DNA from: Pseudomonas sediminis
GTDB lineage: Bacteria; Pseudomonadota; Gammaproteobacteria; Pseudomonadales; Pseudomonadaceae
Reading direction: 5' to 3'
Length of the DNA stretch: 64,000 nt
Assembly: GCF_002741105.1 (NCBI RefSeq)
Contig: NZ_NIQU01000003.1
Coordinates: 440,884 to 504,883, forward strand
Shown: one piece after another, positions 9,009-19,610 of the stretch
Layout: every line of letters starts with the position of its first letter
Numbering within the stretch: position 1 is the stretch's first letter
Made by a program: the position numbers and the translations under genes
Notes under the pieces: generated by a model
What the model was told of the DNA's origin: nothing
The model's input: only the letters and a program-made list of their open reading frames with translations
Databases searched by the model: none

Positions 9009-10583
9009 ATGCCTTTATCATCACGCAAGCCATTGAATATAAAGGCATTGGCGCGAAGCTCTCGAGCGCTCGCAGTGATGTGTTGCATGATCCTGGCCGG
9101 TTGTCAGAGCCTGCCCAGCGACACCCCGGATCGATCTGCCGATACCTCCCGCGCCATCGGCATGGAACGTGAGCCCGAGTGGCTCAGCAGCGAAGTCAAA
9201 CCCCGCGAATACACCGATATCTGGGAGCGCATGCGCGACGGCTTCAAGCTGCAGGATCAGATAGGCATCAACCCGCGCATCGAGCGCGTACGCCTGTGGT
9301 ACGCCAGCAATCCGAAGCATGTCGACACCGTCAGCGAACGTAGCGCCCCCTATATCCACTACATCGTCGAACGCCTGGCTGAACGCGACATGCCGATGGA
9401 GCTGGCGCTGCTGCCGGTGATCGAAAGCGCTTACGACCCACAGGCCTATTCTTCGGCGCACGCGGTAGGCCTCTGGCAGTTCATTCCGTCTACCGGCCGT
9501 TACTACAACCTGCGCCAGACCAACTGGTATGACGGTCGCCGCGACGTCACCGCCTCGACCCAGGCCGCACTCAACTATCTCAGCCGCCTGCACGAAATGT
9601 TCAACGGCGACTGGTTACTCGCCCTGGCTGCCTACAACGCTGGCGAAGGCCGCATCAGTCGCGCCATCGAACGCAACGAGAAGCTCGGCCTGCCCAGCGA
9701 CTACTGGAACCTGTCGCTGCCCAAGGAAACCGAAGACTATGTGCCCAAGCTACTGGCGCTGTCACAGGTGATCCTGACGCCGGAAGCCTATAACGTGACC
9801 CTCTCGCCGATCGCCAACGAACCCTACTTCGAACAGATCGCGATCAAGCAGCACATGGATCTGGCCCGCGTCGCCAAACTGGCCGACCTGGATGAACAGG
9901 AACTGCTGCAGCTCAACCCGGCCTATAAGCGCGGCATTACCCTCGATGGCCCGCAACATCTGCTGGTACCAACCGACAAAGCCGAGATGCTCAGCGCCAA
10001 CCTGGCCTTGATGAAACCGCAGGAAATGGTCGACTGGCAGAGTTACACCGTGCGCTCCGGCGATAGCCTGCACGCCATTGCCAATCGTCATCACCTCTCA
10101 GTGAACATGCTCAAGGACGTCAATCGCCTGAGCAGCAACAACCTGAGCATCGGCCAGGTACTGACCATTCCAGGCAAACCTGGCACGCAGCCGAGCGAGC
10201 CGCTGTATCAACAGCGCGACACCGCGCAGAGCGTGGCCAGCCGGACCTATCAAGTGAAGAATGGCGACAACCTGTGGCAGATCGCTCGCGCCAACCAGGT
10301 CGCCGTGCATGATCTGAAGCGCTGGAACAAGCTGCAGGGCAATGATTTGAAAGTCGGCCAGGTGCTCACCCTGGCCGCCGCCGATAGCAGCGCGCGTGTC
10401 GCCAGCACCGCTCGCAGCACCTCCACCTCGCGCGACAAGGCCACCTACTACCGCGTGCAGCACGGTGATTCGCTGTACGTGATCGCCAAGCGCTTCAAGA
10501 TCGACCTCAAGCGCCTGCAAGCCTGGAACCCTCGCAGCAGCAAGCTGCAGCCAGGGGAAATGCTGACCCTCTATCTACCGTGA
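9009..10583 (+). CDS. mltD: Membrane-bound lytic murein transglycosylase D with three LysM repeats (524 aa)
   Basis: Cuts the glycan strands of peptidoglycan to 1,6-anhydro products. The N terminus is a lipoprotein signal with lipobox ILAGC (about residues 28-32), so it is likely lipid-anchored in the periplasm. The SLT catalytic domain follows, with the catalytic Glu in LLPVIESAYDP and the motifs SAHAVGLWQFIPSTG and ALAAYNAGEGRI. Three LysM peptidoglycan-binding repeats are seen at about 345-390 (YTVRSGDSLHAIA), 413-458 (YQVKNGDNLWQIA) and 479-523 (YRVQHGDSLYVIA). E. coli MltD has two LysM units, so this is the longer pseudomonad form. Confidence 0.94.
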   Translation: MPLSSRKPLNIKALARSSRALAVMCCMILAGCQSLPSDTPDRSADTSRAIGMEREPEWLSSEVKPREYTDIWERMRDGFKLQDQIGINPRIERVRLWYASNPKHVDTVSERSAPYIHYIVERLAERDMPMELALLPVIESAYDPQAYSSAHAVGLWQFIPSTGRYYNLRQTNWYDGRRDVTASTQAALNYLSRLHEMFNGDWLLALAAYNAGEGRISRAIERNEKLGLPSDYWNLSLPKETEDYVPKLLALSQVILTPEAYNVTLSPIANEPYFEQIAIKQHMDLARVAKLADLDEQELLQLNPAYKRGITLDGPQHLLVPTDKAEMLSANLALMKPQEMVDWQSYTVRSGDSLHAIANRHHLSVNMLKDVNRLSSNNLSIGQVLTIPGKPGTQPSEPLYQQRDTAQSVASRTYQVKNGDNLWQIARANQVAVHDLKRWNKLQGNDLKVGQVLTLAAADSSARVASTARSTSTSRDKATYYRVQHGDSLYVIAKRFKIDLKRLQAWNPRSSKLQPGEMLTLYLP

Positions 10584-12065
10584 TCAGCGCTTGCTGATCG
10601 CCTCCAGGCAACGCCCCGCCAATTGCATGAAGCGCTGAAACGCCACGAACTGCTCATGCCGCAGCGCCCGCCCGGACAGCCGACTGTCGGCATATAGCAC
10701 GCCGATTTCCCGCGTACCCGCGATAATCGGCGCGATGAAGAACATGCCAGCGCCAAGGCTGCGCCGAATCGGCTGGGTCACCAGCTCGGCCAGGTTGTAG
10801 CTGGCGGGCACCCCCATCCAGATCGCCTCACGATGGCGCAGCGCATAACTGAAGATATGCGGCTGCTCTACCTGCTCGGCTGGCAGTACGAACTCTTCCA
10901 GCCATTGCTGCGACTTTTCACCGATCACCCGCTTGGCGCGGAAGCGGCTCTGTCCGTCGGCCAGCACCGTAAGCATCACCCGCTCCAGGCCAGCGCCTCG
11001 ATGCAGGCCTTTGAGCAAGGTATCGAGCACCAGCCCGAGATCGGCCCTGGCATTGACCATCAGACCGAGGTCCTGCAATGCCTGCTGCATCACCAGCAGA
11101 TCCGGCTGCAGCAAACGCGCACGACGCTCTTCCTGCTGCTGAAGAATCTGCTCGGGATCGGTATTGGGAATCAGCCGGCACAACTTGCTGGCACCGAAGG
11201 TCGAGGCGACCTTGACCGCCTCATCCGCACTGGCCAGCACCTGCTGCAGGGTTTCCTCCGGAGTCAGCTCGATAAACGCCGCCACCTTACCCAGCACGCC
11301 CTCCATTTCCGCACAATCCCAGCCACCCAGCGCCGCCTCGCTGATTCGCACGCCCAACTGTACGGCGTAGGCAGCTGGATCATGCTGGCTGGCGCCTGCC
11401 TGGGCGAGGATGGCGGTTTCGCCCAGGTTCCAGCTTTTCAGCAACGCCTGGGTAAGTTGACGAAAGCTGGCCCCGAGCACCTCACGCACCGTTTCATCGA
11501 CATCGACACCAGGGCGCTCAAGGGCATCGGCCAGTTCATCAGCCTGCGCCCCACCACAGCCCCAGAACGCCAGCTCGCCCAGGTGATGGAGCAGTGCAGC
11601 GATGAATACCTCTTCGGTGTGCCCGGAAATGACATAGCCAGCAAGGTTGCGCGCCTGCACCGCGGCATGGAAAGAACGCGCGAGCAATGTCTGCAACTGC
11701 TCGCGCGGCGCACGAGTGAGCAGCCCGTCGATCAGGCTCACAGAGAGGCTGATCAGGCGCACATTGTCGAAGCCGATCAGCACAATGGCTCGCGAGATGG
11801 TCTTGATGGTTTCCTGGGACGGGTTGTAGTAAACGCTGTTGCCGACCCGCAGCACCTTGCTGGTCAGCGCCGCATCACGTAGCAACACATCGGCCAACTG
11901 CTGCACTGAGGCAGAATCCTGCTGCGCAAGGCGTTGCAGATCCTGCACGACGGCAGCCAGCGCGGGCAGTTCGGCTTGGTTCAGGCGATCGATCCATGAC
12001 TGCAAACCATGGCTTCGTTCCGACAAATTCGTACCCTCATGGCGTGTCCCTGAAGTGTATGTCAT
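10584..12065 (-). CDS. HDOD domain protein with C-terminal GAF-like domain (493 aa)
   Basis: N-terminal HDOD domain (about residues 15-210), with ELPALAAVVQDLQRLAQQD at its start and ISRAIVLIGFDNVRLISLSVSLI; HDOD proteins are degenerate relatives of HD phosphohydrolases with scaffold-type roles in signalling. The last 180 residues look like a GAF domain, ending GTREIGVLYADSRLSGRAL...EQFVAFQRFMQLAG. No catalytic output domain is visible. An upstream codon at 12095 is open, but the ATG at 12065 follows a GGGCGGGCGG stretch and gives the expected N terminus. The stop touches the mltD stop, so the two genes are convergent, and it is divergent from the peptide transporter operon. Ligand and partner unknown. 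Confidence 0.8.
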   Translation of the reverse strand: MTYTSGTRHEGTNLSERSHGLQSWIDRLNQAELPALAAVVQDLQRLAQQDSASVQQLADVLLRDAALTSKVLRVGNSVYYNPSQETIKTISRAIVLIGFDNVRLISLSVSLIDGLLTRAPREQLQTLLARSFHAAVQARNLAGYVISGHTEEVFIAALLHHLGELAFWGCGGAQADELADALERPGVDVDETVREVLGASFRQLTQALLKSWNLGETAILAQAGASQHDPAAYAVQLGVRISEAALGGWDCAEMEGVLGKVAAFIELTPEETLQQVLASADEAVKVASTFGASKLCRLIPNTDPEQILQQQEERRARLLQPDLLVMQQALQDLGLMVNARADLGLVLDTLLKGLHRGAGLERVMLTVLADGQSRFRAKRVIGEKSQQWLEEFVLPAEQVEQPHIFSYALRHREAIWMGVPASYNLAELVTQPIRRSLGAGMFFIAPIIAGTREIGVLYADSRLSGRALRHEQFVAFQRFMQLAGRCLEAISKR

Positions 12066-12151
12066 CGCGTGGTAACCGCCCGCCCACCGCTGCACTCTTT
12101 TTCCTGTCCATACAAGCTGTTACTGTACCGCCCCAGAGCCCAAACGCCGCC

Positions 12152-14002
12152 ATGGATCGGATCTCACGCCCGATGCGTCCCCTCCTCCTGCTGTTCCTCA
12201 GCCTGGCCTTGAGCTTTCCCGCCTCTGCGACTATCAGCGAGAGCCACGGCTACGCCCAGTTCGGGACACTCAAGTACCCTGCCAGCTTCAGTCATTTTGA
12301 CTGGGTCAACCCCGATGCGCCCAAAGGTGGCACGTTGCGCATCATGGCGTCCGGTACTTTCGATACGCTCAACCCCTACACCCTCAAGGGCAGCAGCCCG
12401 ATCTCGACCGCGCATTTCCTGCAGTACGGCGCCAATGAGCTGAATGAACCCTTGATGGTCGGCACGGGCGCTTACGATCCTTCCGGCGATGAGCCAGCCT
12501 CCAGTTACGGCCTGATCGCCAAAAGCGTCGAGTACAGCGAAGATCGCAGCTGGGTGGTGTTCAATCTGCGCCCCGAAGCGCGCTTTCACGATGGCAAGCC
12601 GATCACCGCCTACGACGTAGCCTTCTCCTATCGCCTACTGCGCAATGACGGCCATCCGCAGTACCGCACCAACCTGCAGGAGGTGAAGCGCGTCGATATC
12701 CTCGGTCGTCACCGCATCCGCTTCGTCTTCAAGCGCGCCGGCAATCCGCTGCTGATCCTGCGTCTGGGCGAACTGCCGGTGCTGCCGCAGCACTACTGGA
12801 AAGATCGCGACTTCAAAAGCACAACATTCGAAGCCCCGCTGGGCAGCGGCCCATATCGCATCGTCCAGGTCGTGCCTGGCCGGCGCCTGGTGTTCGAACG
12901 GGTGAAGGACTGGTGGGGCAAGGATCTGCCGGTCAATCGTGGCAAGTACAACTTCGACCGCGTCGAAGTGGAGTTCTACCGCGACAACCATGTCGCCTTC
13001 GAGGCGTTCAAGGCTGGCGAATTCGACTTCTACATCGAGAACCAGGCAAAGAACTGGAGCAACGGCTACCGCTTCCCGGCCGTGATCCGCGGCGACGTGA
13101 TTCGCGCCGAGATACCGCATCAGATCCCGACGCAGACCCAGGCACTGTTCCTGAACACGCGCCGCGAGCTGTTCAGCGACCGCAGGGTGCGCGAAGCGTT
13201 GGGGCTGATGTTCGATTTCGAGTGGACCAATCGCACGCTGTTCAACAATGCCTACGTACGCGCCGCCAGTTACTACCCCAACAGCGAATTCTCAGCCACC
13301 GGCAAACCCGAAGGCGCAGAGTGGCTGCTGCTGTCGCCTCACCGCGACAAGCTGCCCGCGCGCCTGCTCACCGAACCACTGACACAACCGGTAACCGATG
13401 GTCGCGGTATCCCCCGGGAAACCTTGCGCCGCGCCCTCGGTCTATTGGCCGACGCCGGCTGGAAGCCCTCCGGCCAGGAGTTGCGTAATGCTCGCGGTCA
13501 ACGCCTCGAGTTCGAGATCATGCTGGTCAACCCCAGCCTCGAACGCATTCTCCAACCCTATATCGCCAACCTCGCCAGTATCGGCATACGCGCCAACCTG
13601 CGCACTGTCGACCGCGCCCAATACAAGCAACGCCTTGACCAGTTCGACTACGACATGATCCTGCTGACCCTGCCGCAAACCCTCAGCCCAGGCCTGGAAC
13701 AATCGCTGTATTTCCATTCCAGCCAAGTGAACATCAGGGGCGGCAAGAACTATGCAGGCGTCAATGATCCGGTGGTCGACGAGATGATCGACAAACTGCT
13801 CTCGGCGCAGACGCGGGACGAACAGGTAGCAGCCGCACGGGCCCTTGATCGGGTCCTGCTCTGGCAGCACTACAGCATTCCCAACTGGTACATCAATTAT
13901 CACCGCCTGGCGTACCGCAACCGGTTCGCCTTCGTCACCACGCCGCCCTACACCCTGGGCCTGCGCACCTGGTGGCTGAAGCCTACGGAGAACGCTCGAT
14001 GA
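12152..14002 (+). CDS. nppA1: Periplasmic peptide-binding protein of the Npp/Yej ABC importer, first copy (616 aa)
   Basis: SBP family 5 protein, exported by a signal peptide (MRPLLLLFLSLALSFPASA). The mature part begins with the YejA-type [24 protein letters not shown] region and contains the family stretch VVFNLRPEARFHDGKPITAYDV. It would capture oligopeptides or peptidyl antibiotics. In P. aeruginosa the homologous NppA1A2BCD system imports peptidyl nucleoside antibiotics, and YejABEF of E. coli imports microcin C (established for those systems). Start 12152 or 12173 are both possible; the longer open frame further upstream lacks a signal-like N terminus. First gene of a tight five-gene operon: the next gene overlaps it as ATGA. 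Confidence 0.9.
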   Translation: MDRISRPMRPLLLLFLSLALSFPASATISESHGYAQFGTLKYPASFSHFDWVNPDAPKGGTLRIMASGTFDTLNPYTLKGSSPISTAHFLQYGANELNEPLMVGTGAYDPSGDEPASSYGLIAKSVEYSEDRSWVVFNLRPEARFHDGKPITAYDVAFSYRLLRNDGHPQYRTNLQEVKRVDILGRHRIRFVFKRAGNPLLILRLGELPVLPQHYWKDRDFKSTTFEAPLGSGPYRIVQVVPGRRLVFERVKDWWGKDLPVNRGKYNFDRVEVEFYRDNHVAFEAFKAGEFDFYIENQAKNWSNGYRFPAVIRGDVIRAEIPHQIPTQTQALFLNTRRELFSDRRVREALGLMFDFEWTNRTLFNNAYVRAASYYPNSEFSATGKPEGAEWLLLSPHRDKLPARLLTEPLTQPVTDGRGIPRETLRRALGLLADAGWKPSGQELRNARGQRLEFEIMLVNPSLERILQPYIANLASIGIRANLRTVDRAQYKQRLDQFDYDMILLTLPQTLSPGLEQSLYFHSSQVNIRGGKNYAGVNDPVVDEMIDKLLSAQTRDEQVAAARALDRVLLWQHYSIPNWYINYHRLAYRNRFAFVTTPPYTLGLRTWWLKPTENAR

Positions 14003-15858
14003 CCCACCCGCTGCGCAGTTTCCTGCTCCACGGTAGCAGCCTCATTCTGCTCGGCCTGGCCGGCCTAACCTTCGCCGCCCCCAAGCATGCCGTCACCCTC
14101 TACGACGAGCCGCCCAAATATCCCGCCAACTTCACGCACTTCGAATACACCAACCCCGACGCGCCCAAGGGCGGTACCTTTCGCGAAGCGGGTTTCGGTG
14201 GCTTTGATAGCCTCAACCCCTTCATCAGCAAGGGCGTGGCAGCCGACGAGATCAATCTGATCTACGACACCCTTGCCGTGCAGAGCATGGACGAGCCGTT
14301 CACCGCCTATGGCCTGGTGGCAGAAAAGATCGAGAAAGCGCCTGACAACGCCTGGGTACGCTTCCTGATACGCAAGGAAGCGCGCTTCCACGACGGCACG
14401 CCGATCACCGCCGAGGACGTCAAGTTCACCTTCGATACGCTGATGGAAAAAGGCGCACCGATGTACCGCGGCTACTACGCCGATGTCGAAGAGGTGGAAG
14501 TGGAATCGCCGCACAGCGTGCGTTTCGTGTTCAAGCACGCCGGCAACCGCGAGCTGCCGCTGATCGTCGGCCAACTGCCGGTGCTACCCAAGCACTGGTG
14601 GGCCGAGCGCGACTTCGCCAAGAGCAATCTCGAGGTACCGCTGGGCAGCGGCCCATACAAGGTCGGTCGTGTTCAGGCTGGGCGCAGCATCCGCTACGAG
14701 CGGGTCGACGACTGGTGGGCCAAGGACCTGCCCGTGAGCCGCGGCTTCTACAATTTCGACAGCATCCAGATCGACTACTACCGCGACAACACCGTGGCCC
14801 TGGAAGCGCTGAAGGCCGGCCAGTTCGACTACTGGCTGGAAACCAGTGCGAAGAACTGGGCCACCGCCTACAACACCCCGGCGGTTGCCAACGGCCAGCT
14901 GATCAAGGAAGAAATCCAGAACCGCAACCCCACAGGGATGCAGGGTTTCATCTTCAACACCCGCCGTCCGCAGTTCCAGGATCGCCGCGTACGTGAAGCA
15001 CTGGGCCTGCTGTACGACTTCGAATGGGCCAACAAACGCCTGTTCAACGGCGCCTATTTCCGCACCCGCAGCTACTTCGACAACTCCGAGCTGGGTTCGC
15101 AAGGGCTGCCCGGTGAAGACGAACTGAAGATCCTCGAGCCGCTGCGCGGTAAGATTCCAGCCGAAGTGTTCAGCGAGGAATTCCGTGTACCGGTCACCGA
15201 CGGCAGCGGCATCATCCGCGAGCAACAGCGCCGCGCCTACCAACTGCTGCAACAGGCTGGCTGGCGTATCGATGGTGATCGCATGCTCGACGCCAGCGGC
15301 CAGCCGGTAAGTTTCGAGTTTCTGCTCGCGCAGACCGAATTTGAACGTGTGCTGCTGCCCTTCAAACGCAACCTGGCCGACCTCGGCATTGAGCTGGTGA
15401 TCCGCCGCGTTGACGTTTCGCAGTACATCAACCGCCTGCGTTCGCGTGATTTCGACATGATCGTCGGTGGTTTCGGCCAGTCCAACTCGCCGGGCAACGA
15501 ACAGCGTGAATACTGGCATTCTTCCAGCGCCGACAACCCTGGCAGCCGCAACTTCATTGGCCTCAAGGACCCGGCCATCGACCAGATCGTCGAAGGGCTG
15601 ATCAACGCCGACTCGCGGCAACATCTGATCGCACACACCCGCGCCCTCGACCGCGTGCTGCTGTGGGGCTATTACGTGATCCCCAACTGGCACATCAAGA
15701 CCTGGCGCGTCGCCTACTGGAATCGCTTCGAGCATCCGAAAGTGACGCCGCTCTACGATATCGGCCTGCACACCTGGTGGGTACGCCCAGGCCTGGAGCA
15801 GCCAAGCGAGGCCCAGCAGCAAGCCGCCGAACAAGCGACCGAAGAGGCGAAGCAATAA
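13999..15858 (+). CDS. nppA2: Periplasmic peptide-binding protein of the Npp/Yej ABC importer, second copy (619 aa)
   Basis: Clear paralogue of the preceding protein, sharing blocks such as [41 protein letters not shown] and VRPGLE-like C-terminal sequence after a HTWWVRP motif. Signal peptide: hydrophobic [13 protein letters not shown] before AAPKHAV. The ATG at 13999 overlaps the upstream TGA, so the extended frame from 13972 is not needed. The extra C-terminal tail after WWVRPGLEQ is rich in Ala, Glu and Gln and looks disordered. Two binding proteins served by one permease pair suggest a wider substrate range; this is inference. Confidence 0.91.
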   Translation: MTHPLRSFLLHGSSLILLGLAGLTFAAPKHAVTLYDEPPKYPANFTHFEYTNPDAPKGGTFREAGFGGFDSLNPFISKGVAADEINLIYDTLAVQSMDEPFTAYGLVAEKIEKAPDNAWVRFLIRKEARFHDGTPITAEDVKFTFDTLMEKGAPMYRGYYADVEEVEVESPHSVRFVFKHAGNRELPLIVGQLPVLPKHWWAERDFAKSNLEVPLGSGPYKVGRVQAGRSIRYERVDDWWAKDLPVSRGFYNFDSIQIDYYRDNTVALEALKAGQFDYWLETSAKNWATAYNTPAVANGQLIKEEIQNRNPTGMQGFIFNTRRPQFQDRRVREALGLLYDFEWANKRLFNGAYFRTRSYFDNSELGSQGLPGEDELKILEPLRGKIPAEVFSEEFRVPVTDGSGIIREQQRRAYQLLQQAGWRIDGDRMLDASGQPVSFEFLLAQTEFERVLLPFKRNLADLGIELVIRRVDVSQYINRLRSRDFDMIVGGFGQSNSPGNEQREYWHSSSADNPGSRNFIGLKDPAIDQIVEGLINADSRQHLIAHTRALDRVLLWGYYVIPNWHIKTWRVAYWNRFEHPKVTPLYDIGLHTWWVRPGLEQPSEAQQQAAEQATEEAKQ

Positions 15859-15859
15859 C

Positions 15860-16945
15860 ATGCTGGCCTATATCTTTCGCCGCCTGCTGCTGATCATCCC
15901 TACCCTGTTCGGCATTCTGGTCATCAACTTCATCATCATCCAGGCCGCCCCCGGCGGCCCGGTCGAGCAGATGATCGCCAAGCTGGAAGGTTTCGATGCG
16001 GCTGCCGGCGGCGCCACGGGACGTATCGGCGGCGGTGGCGCCGAAGTGTCGGTGGCCGGCTCCAACTACCGCGGCGCCCAGGGCCTCGACCCACAGCTGA
16101 TCGCCGAGATCGAGAAAATGTACGGTTTCGACAAGTCGGCACCGGAACGTTTCTGGATCATGCTCAAGAACTACGCGCAGCTGGACTTCGGCTCCAGCTT
16201 CTTCCGCGACGCCCAGGTCATCGATCTGATCATCGAGAAGATGCCGGTGTCGATTTCACTCGGTCTCTGGAGCACCCTGATCATGTATCTGGTCTCCATC
16301 CCGCTGGGCATCGCCAAGGCCACCCGCCACGGCAGCGCCTTCGACGTCTGGACCAGTTCAGCGATCATCGTCGGCTACGCCATCCCGGCGTTCCTCTTCG
16401 CCATCCTGCTGATCGTGCTGTTCGCCGGCGGCAGCTACTGGGACTGGTTCCCGCTACGCGGCCTGACCTCGAACAACTTCGAGCAGCTCAGCCTCGGCGG
16501 CAAGATTCTCGATTACCTCTGGCACCTGGTACTGCCGGTCACAGCCCTGGTCATCGGCAACTTCGCCACCCTGACCTTACTGACCAAGAACAGCTTCCTC
16601 GACGAGATCAACAAACAGTACGTGGTGACCGCCCGCGCCAAGGGCCTGACCAACCACCGCGTGCTCTACGGGCACGTGTTCCGTAACGCCATGCTGCTGA
16701 TCATCGCCGGCTTCCCCGCCGCTTTCATCGGCATCTTCTTCACCGGCTCCCTGCTGATCGAGGTGATCTTCTCGCTCGACGGCCTGGGCCTGATGAGCTT
16801 CGAGGCGGCGATCAACCGCGACTATCCGGTGGTGTTCGGGACCCTGTTCATCTTCACCTTGCTGGGGCTGATCGTGAAATTGATCGGTGACATCACCTAC
16901 ACCCTGGTCGATCCACGCATCGACTTCGAAAGTCGGGAGGGTTGA
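15860..16945 (+). CDS. nppB: Npp/Yej peptide importer inner-membrane permease B (361 aa)
   Basis: Binding-protein-dependent permease (DppB/OppB type) with an N-terminal membrane anchor ([26 protein letters not shown]) and, like YejB, a long Gly-rich periplasmic insertion after it (about residues 40-85, [18 protein letters not shown]). Five further hydrophobic segments follow. The cytoplasmic EAA-type loop that contacts the ATPase is near [24 protein letters not shown]. It starts one base after the nppA2 stop and its own stop is directly followed by nppC, as expected for an operon whose subunits form one heterodimeric pore. Confidence 0.93.
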   Translation: MLAYIFRRLLLIIPTLFGILVINFIIIQAAPGGPVEQMIAKLEGFDAAAGGATGRIGGGGAEVSVAGSNYRGAQGLDPQLIAEIEKMYGFDKSAPERFWIMLKNYAQLDFGSSFFRDAQVIDLIIEKMPVSISLGLWSTLIMYLVSIPLGIAKATRHGSAFDVWTSSAIIVGYAIPAFLFAILLIVLFAGGSYWDWFPLRGLTSNNFEQLSLGGKILDYLWHLVLPVTALVIGNFATLTLLTKNSFLDEINKQYVVTARAKGLTNHRVLYGHVFRNAMLLIIAGFPAAFIGIFFTGSLLIEVIFSLDGLGLMSFEAAINRDYPVVFGTLFIFTLLGLIVKLIGDITYTLVDPRIDFESREG

Positions 16946-16947
16946 GC

Positions 16948-17967
16948 ATGAAACTATCCCCTCTCAATCAGCGCCGCTTCGACCGTTTCAAGGCGCACAA
17001 GCGCGGCTGGTGGTCGCTGTGGCTGTTCCTCATCCTGTTTGGCCTGAGCCTCGGTGCCGAACTGATCGCCAACGACAAGCCACTGGCCGTGCGCTACGAC
17101 GGGGAGTGGTATTTCCCGGTACTCAAGCGTTACCCGGAAACCGTGTTCGGCGGCGAATTCCCGCTGCAGGCCAATTACAAGAGCCCGTACATTCAGGACC
17201 TGATCGCGGAAAAGGACGGCAAGATGATCTGGCCGCCGATCCCCTTCAGCTATTCGAGCATCAACTACGAGCTGGAAGTACCAGCCCCCGCACCACCCTC
17301 GGCACAGAACTGGCTGGGCACCGACGATCAGGGCCGTGACGTGCTGGCGCGGGTGATTTACGGCTTCCGCATCTCGGTACTGTTCGCCCTGATCCTGACC
17401 TTGGCCAGCTCGGTGATCGGCGTGATCGCCGGTGCGCTGCAGGGCTTCTATGGCGGCTGGGTCGACCTGCTTGGCCAACGCTTTCTGGAAATCTGGTCGG
17501 GCCTGCCGGTGCTCTATCTGCTGATCATCCTCGCCAGCTTCGTGCAGCCGAACTTCTGGTGGCTGCTGGGCATCATGCTGCTGTTCTCCTGGATGAGCCT
17601 GGTAGACGTGGTGCGCGCCGAATTCCTGCGTGGCCGCAACCTCGAGTACGTGCGCGCGGCGCGGGCACTGGGCATGGAGAACGGCGCCATCATGTTCCGC
17701 CACATCCTGCCCAATGCGATGGTTTCGACCATGACCTTCATGCCGTTCATTCTCACCGGTGCGATCGGCACGCTTACCGCCCTGGACTTCCTGGGCTTCG
17801 GCCTGCCGCCCGGTGCACCGTCGCTCGGCGAGCTGGTCGCCCAGGGCAAGAGCAACCTGCAGGCCCCGTGGCTCGGCATCAGTGCCTTCGCCGTGCTGGC
17901 GATCATGCTGAGCCTGCTGGTCTTCATCGGCGAAGCCGCCCGCGATGCCTTCGACCCGAGGAAATGA
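16948..17967 (+). CDS. nppC: Npp/Yej peptide importer inner-membrane permease C (339 aa)
   Basis: Second permease subunit (DppC/OppC/YejE type). The N terminus NQRRFDRFKAHKRGWWSLWLFLILFGLSL carries the first membrane span, followed by a large periplasmic region that includes the family stretch NWLGTDDQGRDVLARVIYGFRISV. The ATPase-contact loop is YVRAARALGMENGAIMFRHILPNAM. A TTG two codons earlier (16942) is open, but GGGAGG at 16935-16940 is 7 bases from the ATG at 16948, so ATG is chosen. Stop and nppD start are one base apart. Confidence 0.93.
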   Translation: MKLSPLNQRRFDRFKAHKRGWWSLWLFLILFGLSLGAELIANDKPLAVRYDGEWYFPVLKRYPETVFGGEFPLQANYKSPYIQDLIAEKDGKMIWPPIPFSYSSINYELEVPAPAPPSAQNWLGTDDQGRDVLARVIYGFRISVLFALILTLASSVIGVIAGALQGFYGGWVDLLGQRFLEIWSGLPVLYLLIILASFVQPNFWWLLGIMLLFSWMSLVDVVRAEFLRGRNLEYVRAARALGMENGAIMFRHILPNAMVSTMTFMPFILTGAIGTLTALDFLGFGLPPGAPSLGELVAQGKSNLQAPWLGISAFAVLAIMLSLLVFIGEAARDAFDPRK

Positions 17968-17968
17968 C

Positions 17969-19582
17969 ATGAGCCAGAACGAAACCCTGCTGCAAGTGCG
18001 CGATCTGGCCGTCGAGTTCGTCATGGGTGATCAATGCCAGCGCGTGGTCGAGAACGTCAGTTTCGATATTCACAAGGGCGAAACCCTGGCCCTGGTTGGC
18101 GAGAGCGGCTCGGGCAAATCAGTGACGGCACACTCGATCCTGCGTCTACTGCCCTACCCGCTCGCACGCCATCCGCATGGCAGCATCGAATACGCTGGCG
18201 AGGACCTGCTCAAGCTTGGCGAAGGCCGCTTGCGCGGCATTCGCGGCAACCGCATCGCCATGGTTTTCCAGGAGCCCATGACCTCGCTCAACCCGTTGCA
18301 TTGCATCGAGAAGCAGATCAACGAAGTGCTTGCGCTGCACAAGGGCCTGCGCGGTAAGGCCGCCAGTGCACGCACGCTGGAACTGCTCGAGTTGGTCGGC
18401 ATCCCCGAACCGAAGAAGCGTCTGAAGGCTTACCCGCACGAGCTATCCGGTGGCCAGCGGCAGCGCGTGATGATTGCCATGGCCCTGGCTAACGAGCCGC
18501 AACTGCTGATCGCCGACGAACCGACCACCGCGCTGGACGTCACCGTGCAGCTGAAAATCCTCGAACTGCTCAAGGATTTGCAGGCGCGCCTGGGCATGTC
18601 ACTGCTGCTGATCAGCCATGATCTCAACCTGGTTCGCAGAATTGCCCATCGCGTATGTGTCATGCAGCGCGGTCGCATCGTCGAACAGGCGTCGTGTGAA
18701 GAATTGTTCCAGGCTCCGCAGCATCCCTACACCCAGGAACTGCTCGGTGCCGAGCCCAGCGGCGATCCTGCAGCCAACCCTGCAGGCCAGCCGCTGCTGG
18801 AAGTGGACGACCTGCGCGTATGGTTCCCGATCAAGAAGGGCCTGCTGCGCCGGACGGTGGATCATGTCAAAGCGGTGGACGGCATCAACTTCAGCCTGCC
18901 TCAGGGCCAGACCCTGGGCATTGTCGGCGAAAGTGGTTCCGGTAAATCCACGCTGGGCATGGCCATTCTGCGGCTGCTCGCCAGTCGCGGTGATATCCGC
19001 TTCCAGGGCCAGCAGTTGCAGGGCCTCAGCCAGCAGGAAGTACGTCCGCTGCGCCGGCAGATGCAAGTGGTGTTTCAGGATCCCTTCGGCAGCCTGAGTC
19101 CACGCATGTCGGTGAGCCAGATCGTCGGTGAAGGTCTGCGCATTCACGGTATGGGCAACGAGGCGGAACAGGAACAAGCCATCATCGACGCGCTTTTGGA
19201 GGTAGGGCTGGACCCGCAGACGCGGCATCGCTACCCCCATGAGTTTTCTGGCGGGCAACGGCAGCGGATTGCCATTGCCCGGGCACTGGTGTTGAAACCG
19301 GCGCTGATCCTGCTGGACGAGCCCACTTCGGCGCTCGACCGTACGGTGCAGCGTCAGGTGGTGGAGTTGTTGCGCGGCTTGCAGGCCAAGTACAACCTGA
19401 CCTATCTGTTTATCAGCCATGACCTGGCGGTAGTCAGAGCGCTGAGCCACCAGTTGATGGTGGTCAAGCAGGGCCAGGTGGTCGAACAAGGGTCTGCAGA
19501 GTCGATCTTCAGTGCACCGCAACACCCTTATACGCAGCAGTTGCTGGAAGCCGCTTTTCTGGCCCCGGCAACGGCTCACTGA
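17969..19582 (+). CDS. nppD: Npp/Yej peptide importer fused double ATPase (537 aa)
   Basis: Two ABC ATPase modules in one chain, as in YejF. Module 1 has Walker A GESGSGKS (near residue 40), signature LSGGQRQR, Walker B LLIADEP and switch His in LLISHD. Module 2, from about residue 275, has Walker [10 protein letters not shown], signature FSGGQRQR, Walker B LILLDEP and His in LFISHD. Both sites look intact. Each half ends with the oligopeptide-type region QHPYTQELL or QHPYTQQLL that often binds an iron-sulfur cluster in Dpp/Opp ATPases, but cysteines there are few. GAGG at 17959-17962 fixes the ATG at 17969. Last gene of the operon; fabI follows 28 bases later. Confidence 0.94.
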   Translation: MSQNETLLQVRDLAVEFVMGDQCQRVVENVSFDIHKGETLALVGESGSGKSVTAHSILRLLPYPLARHPHGSIEYAGEDLLKLGEGRLRGIRGNRIAMVFQEPMTSLNPLHCIEKQINEVLALHKGLRGKAASARTLELLELVGIPEPKKRLKAYPHELSGGQRQRVMIAMALANEPQLLIADEPTTALDVTVQLKILELLKDLQARLGMSLLLISHDLNLVRRIAHRVCVMQRGRIVEQASCEELFQAPQHPYTQELLGAEPSGDPAANPAGQPLLEVDDLRVWFPIKKGLLRRTVDHVKAVDGINFSLPQGQTLGIVGESGSGKSTLGMAILRLLASRGDIRFQGQQLQGLSQQEVRPLRRQMQVVFQDPFGSLSPRMSVSQIVGEGLRIHGMGNEAEQEQAIIDALLEVGLDPQTRHRYPHEFSGGQRQRIAIARALVLKPALILLDEPTSALDRTVQRQVVELLRGLQAKYNLTYLFISHDLAVVRALSHQLMVVKQGQVVEQGSAESIFSAPQHPYTQQLLEAAFLAPATAH

Positions 19583-19610
19583 TCCTTGAAACAGGAAGAG
19601 GAATAGCACA

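Noticed and set aside
14584..15861. 425-codon open frame on the minus strand
   Set aside because: Antisense to nppA2, low-complexity composition, no recognisable domain.
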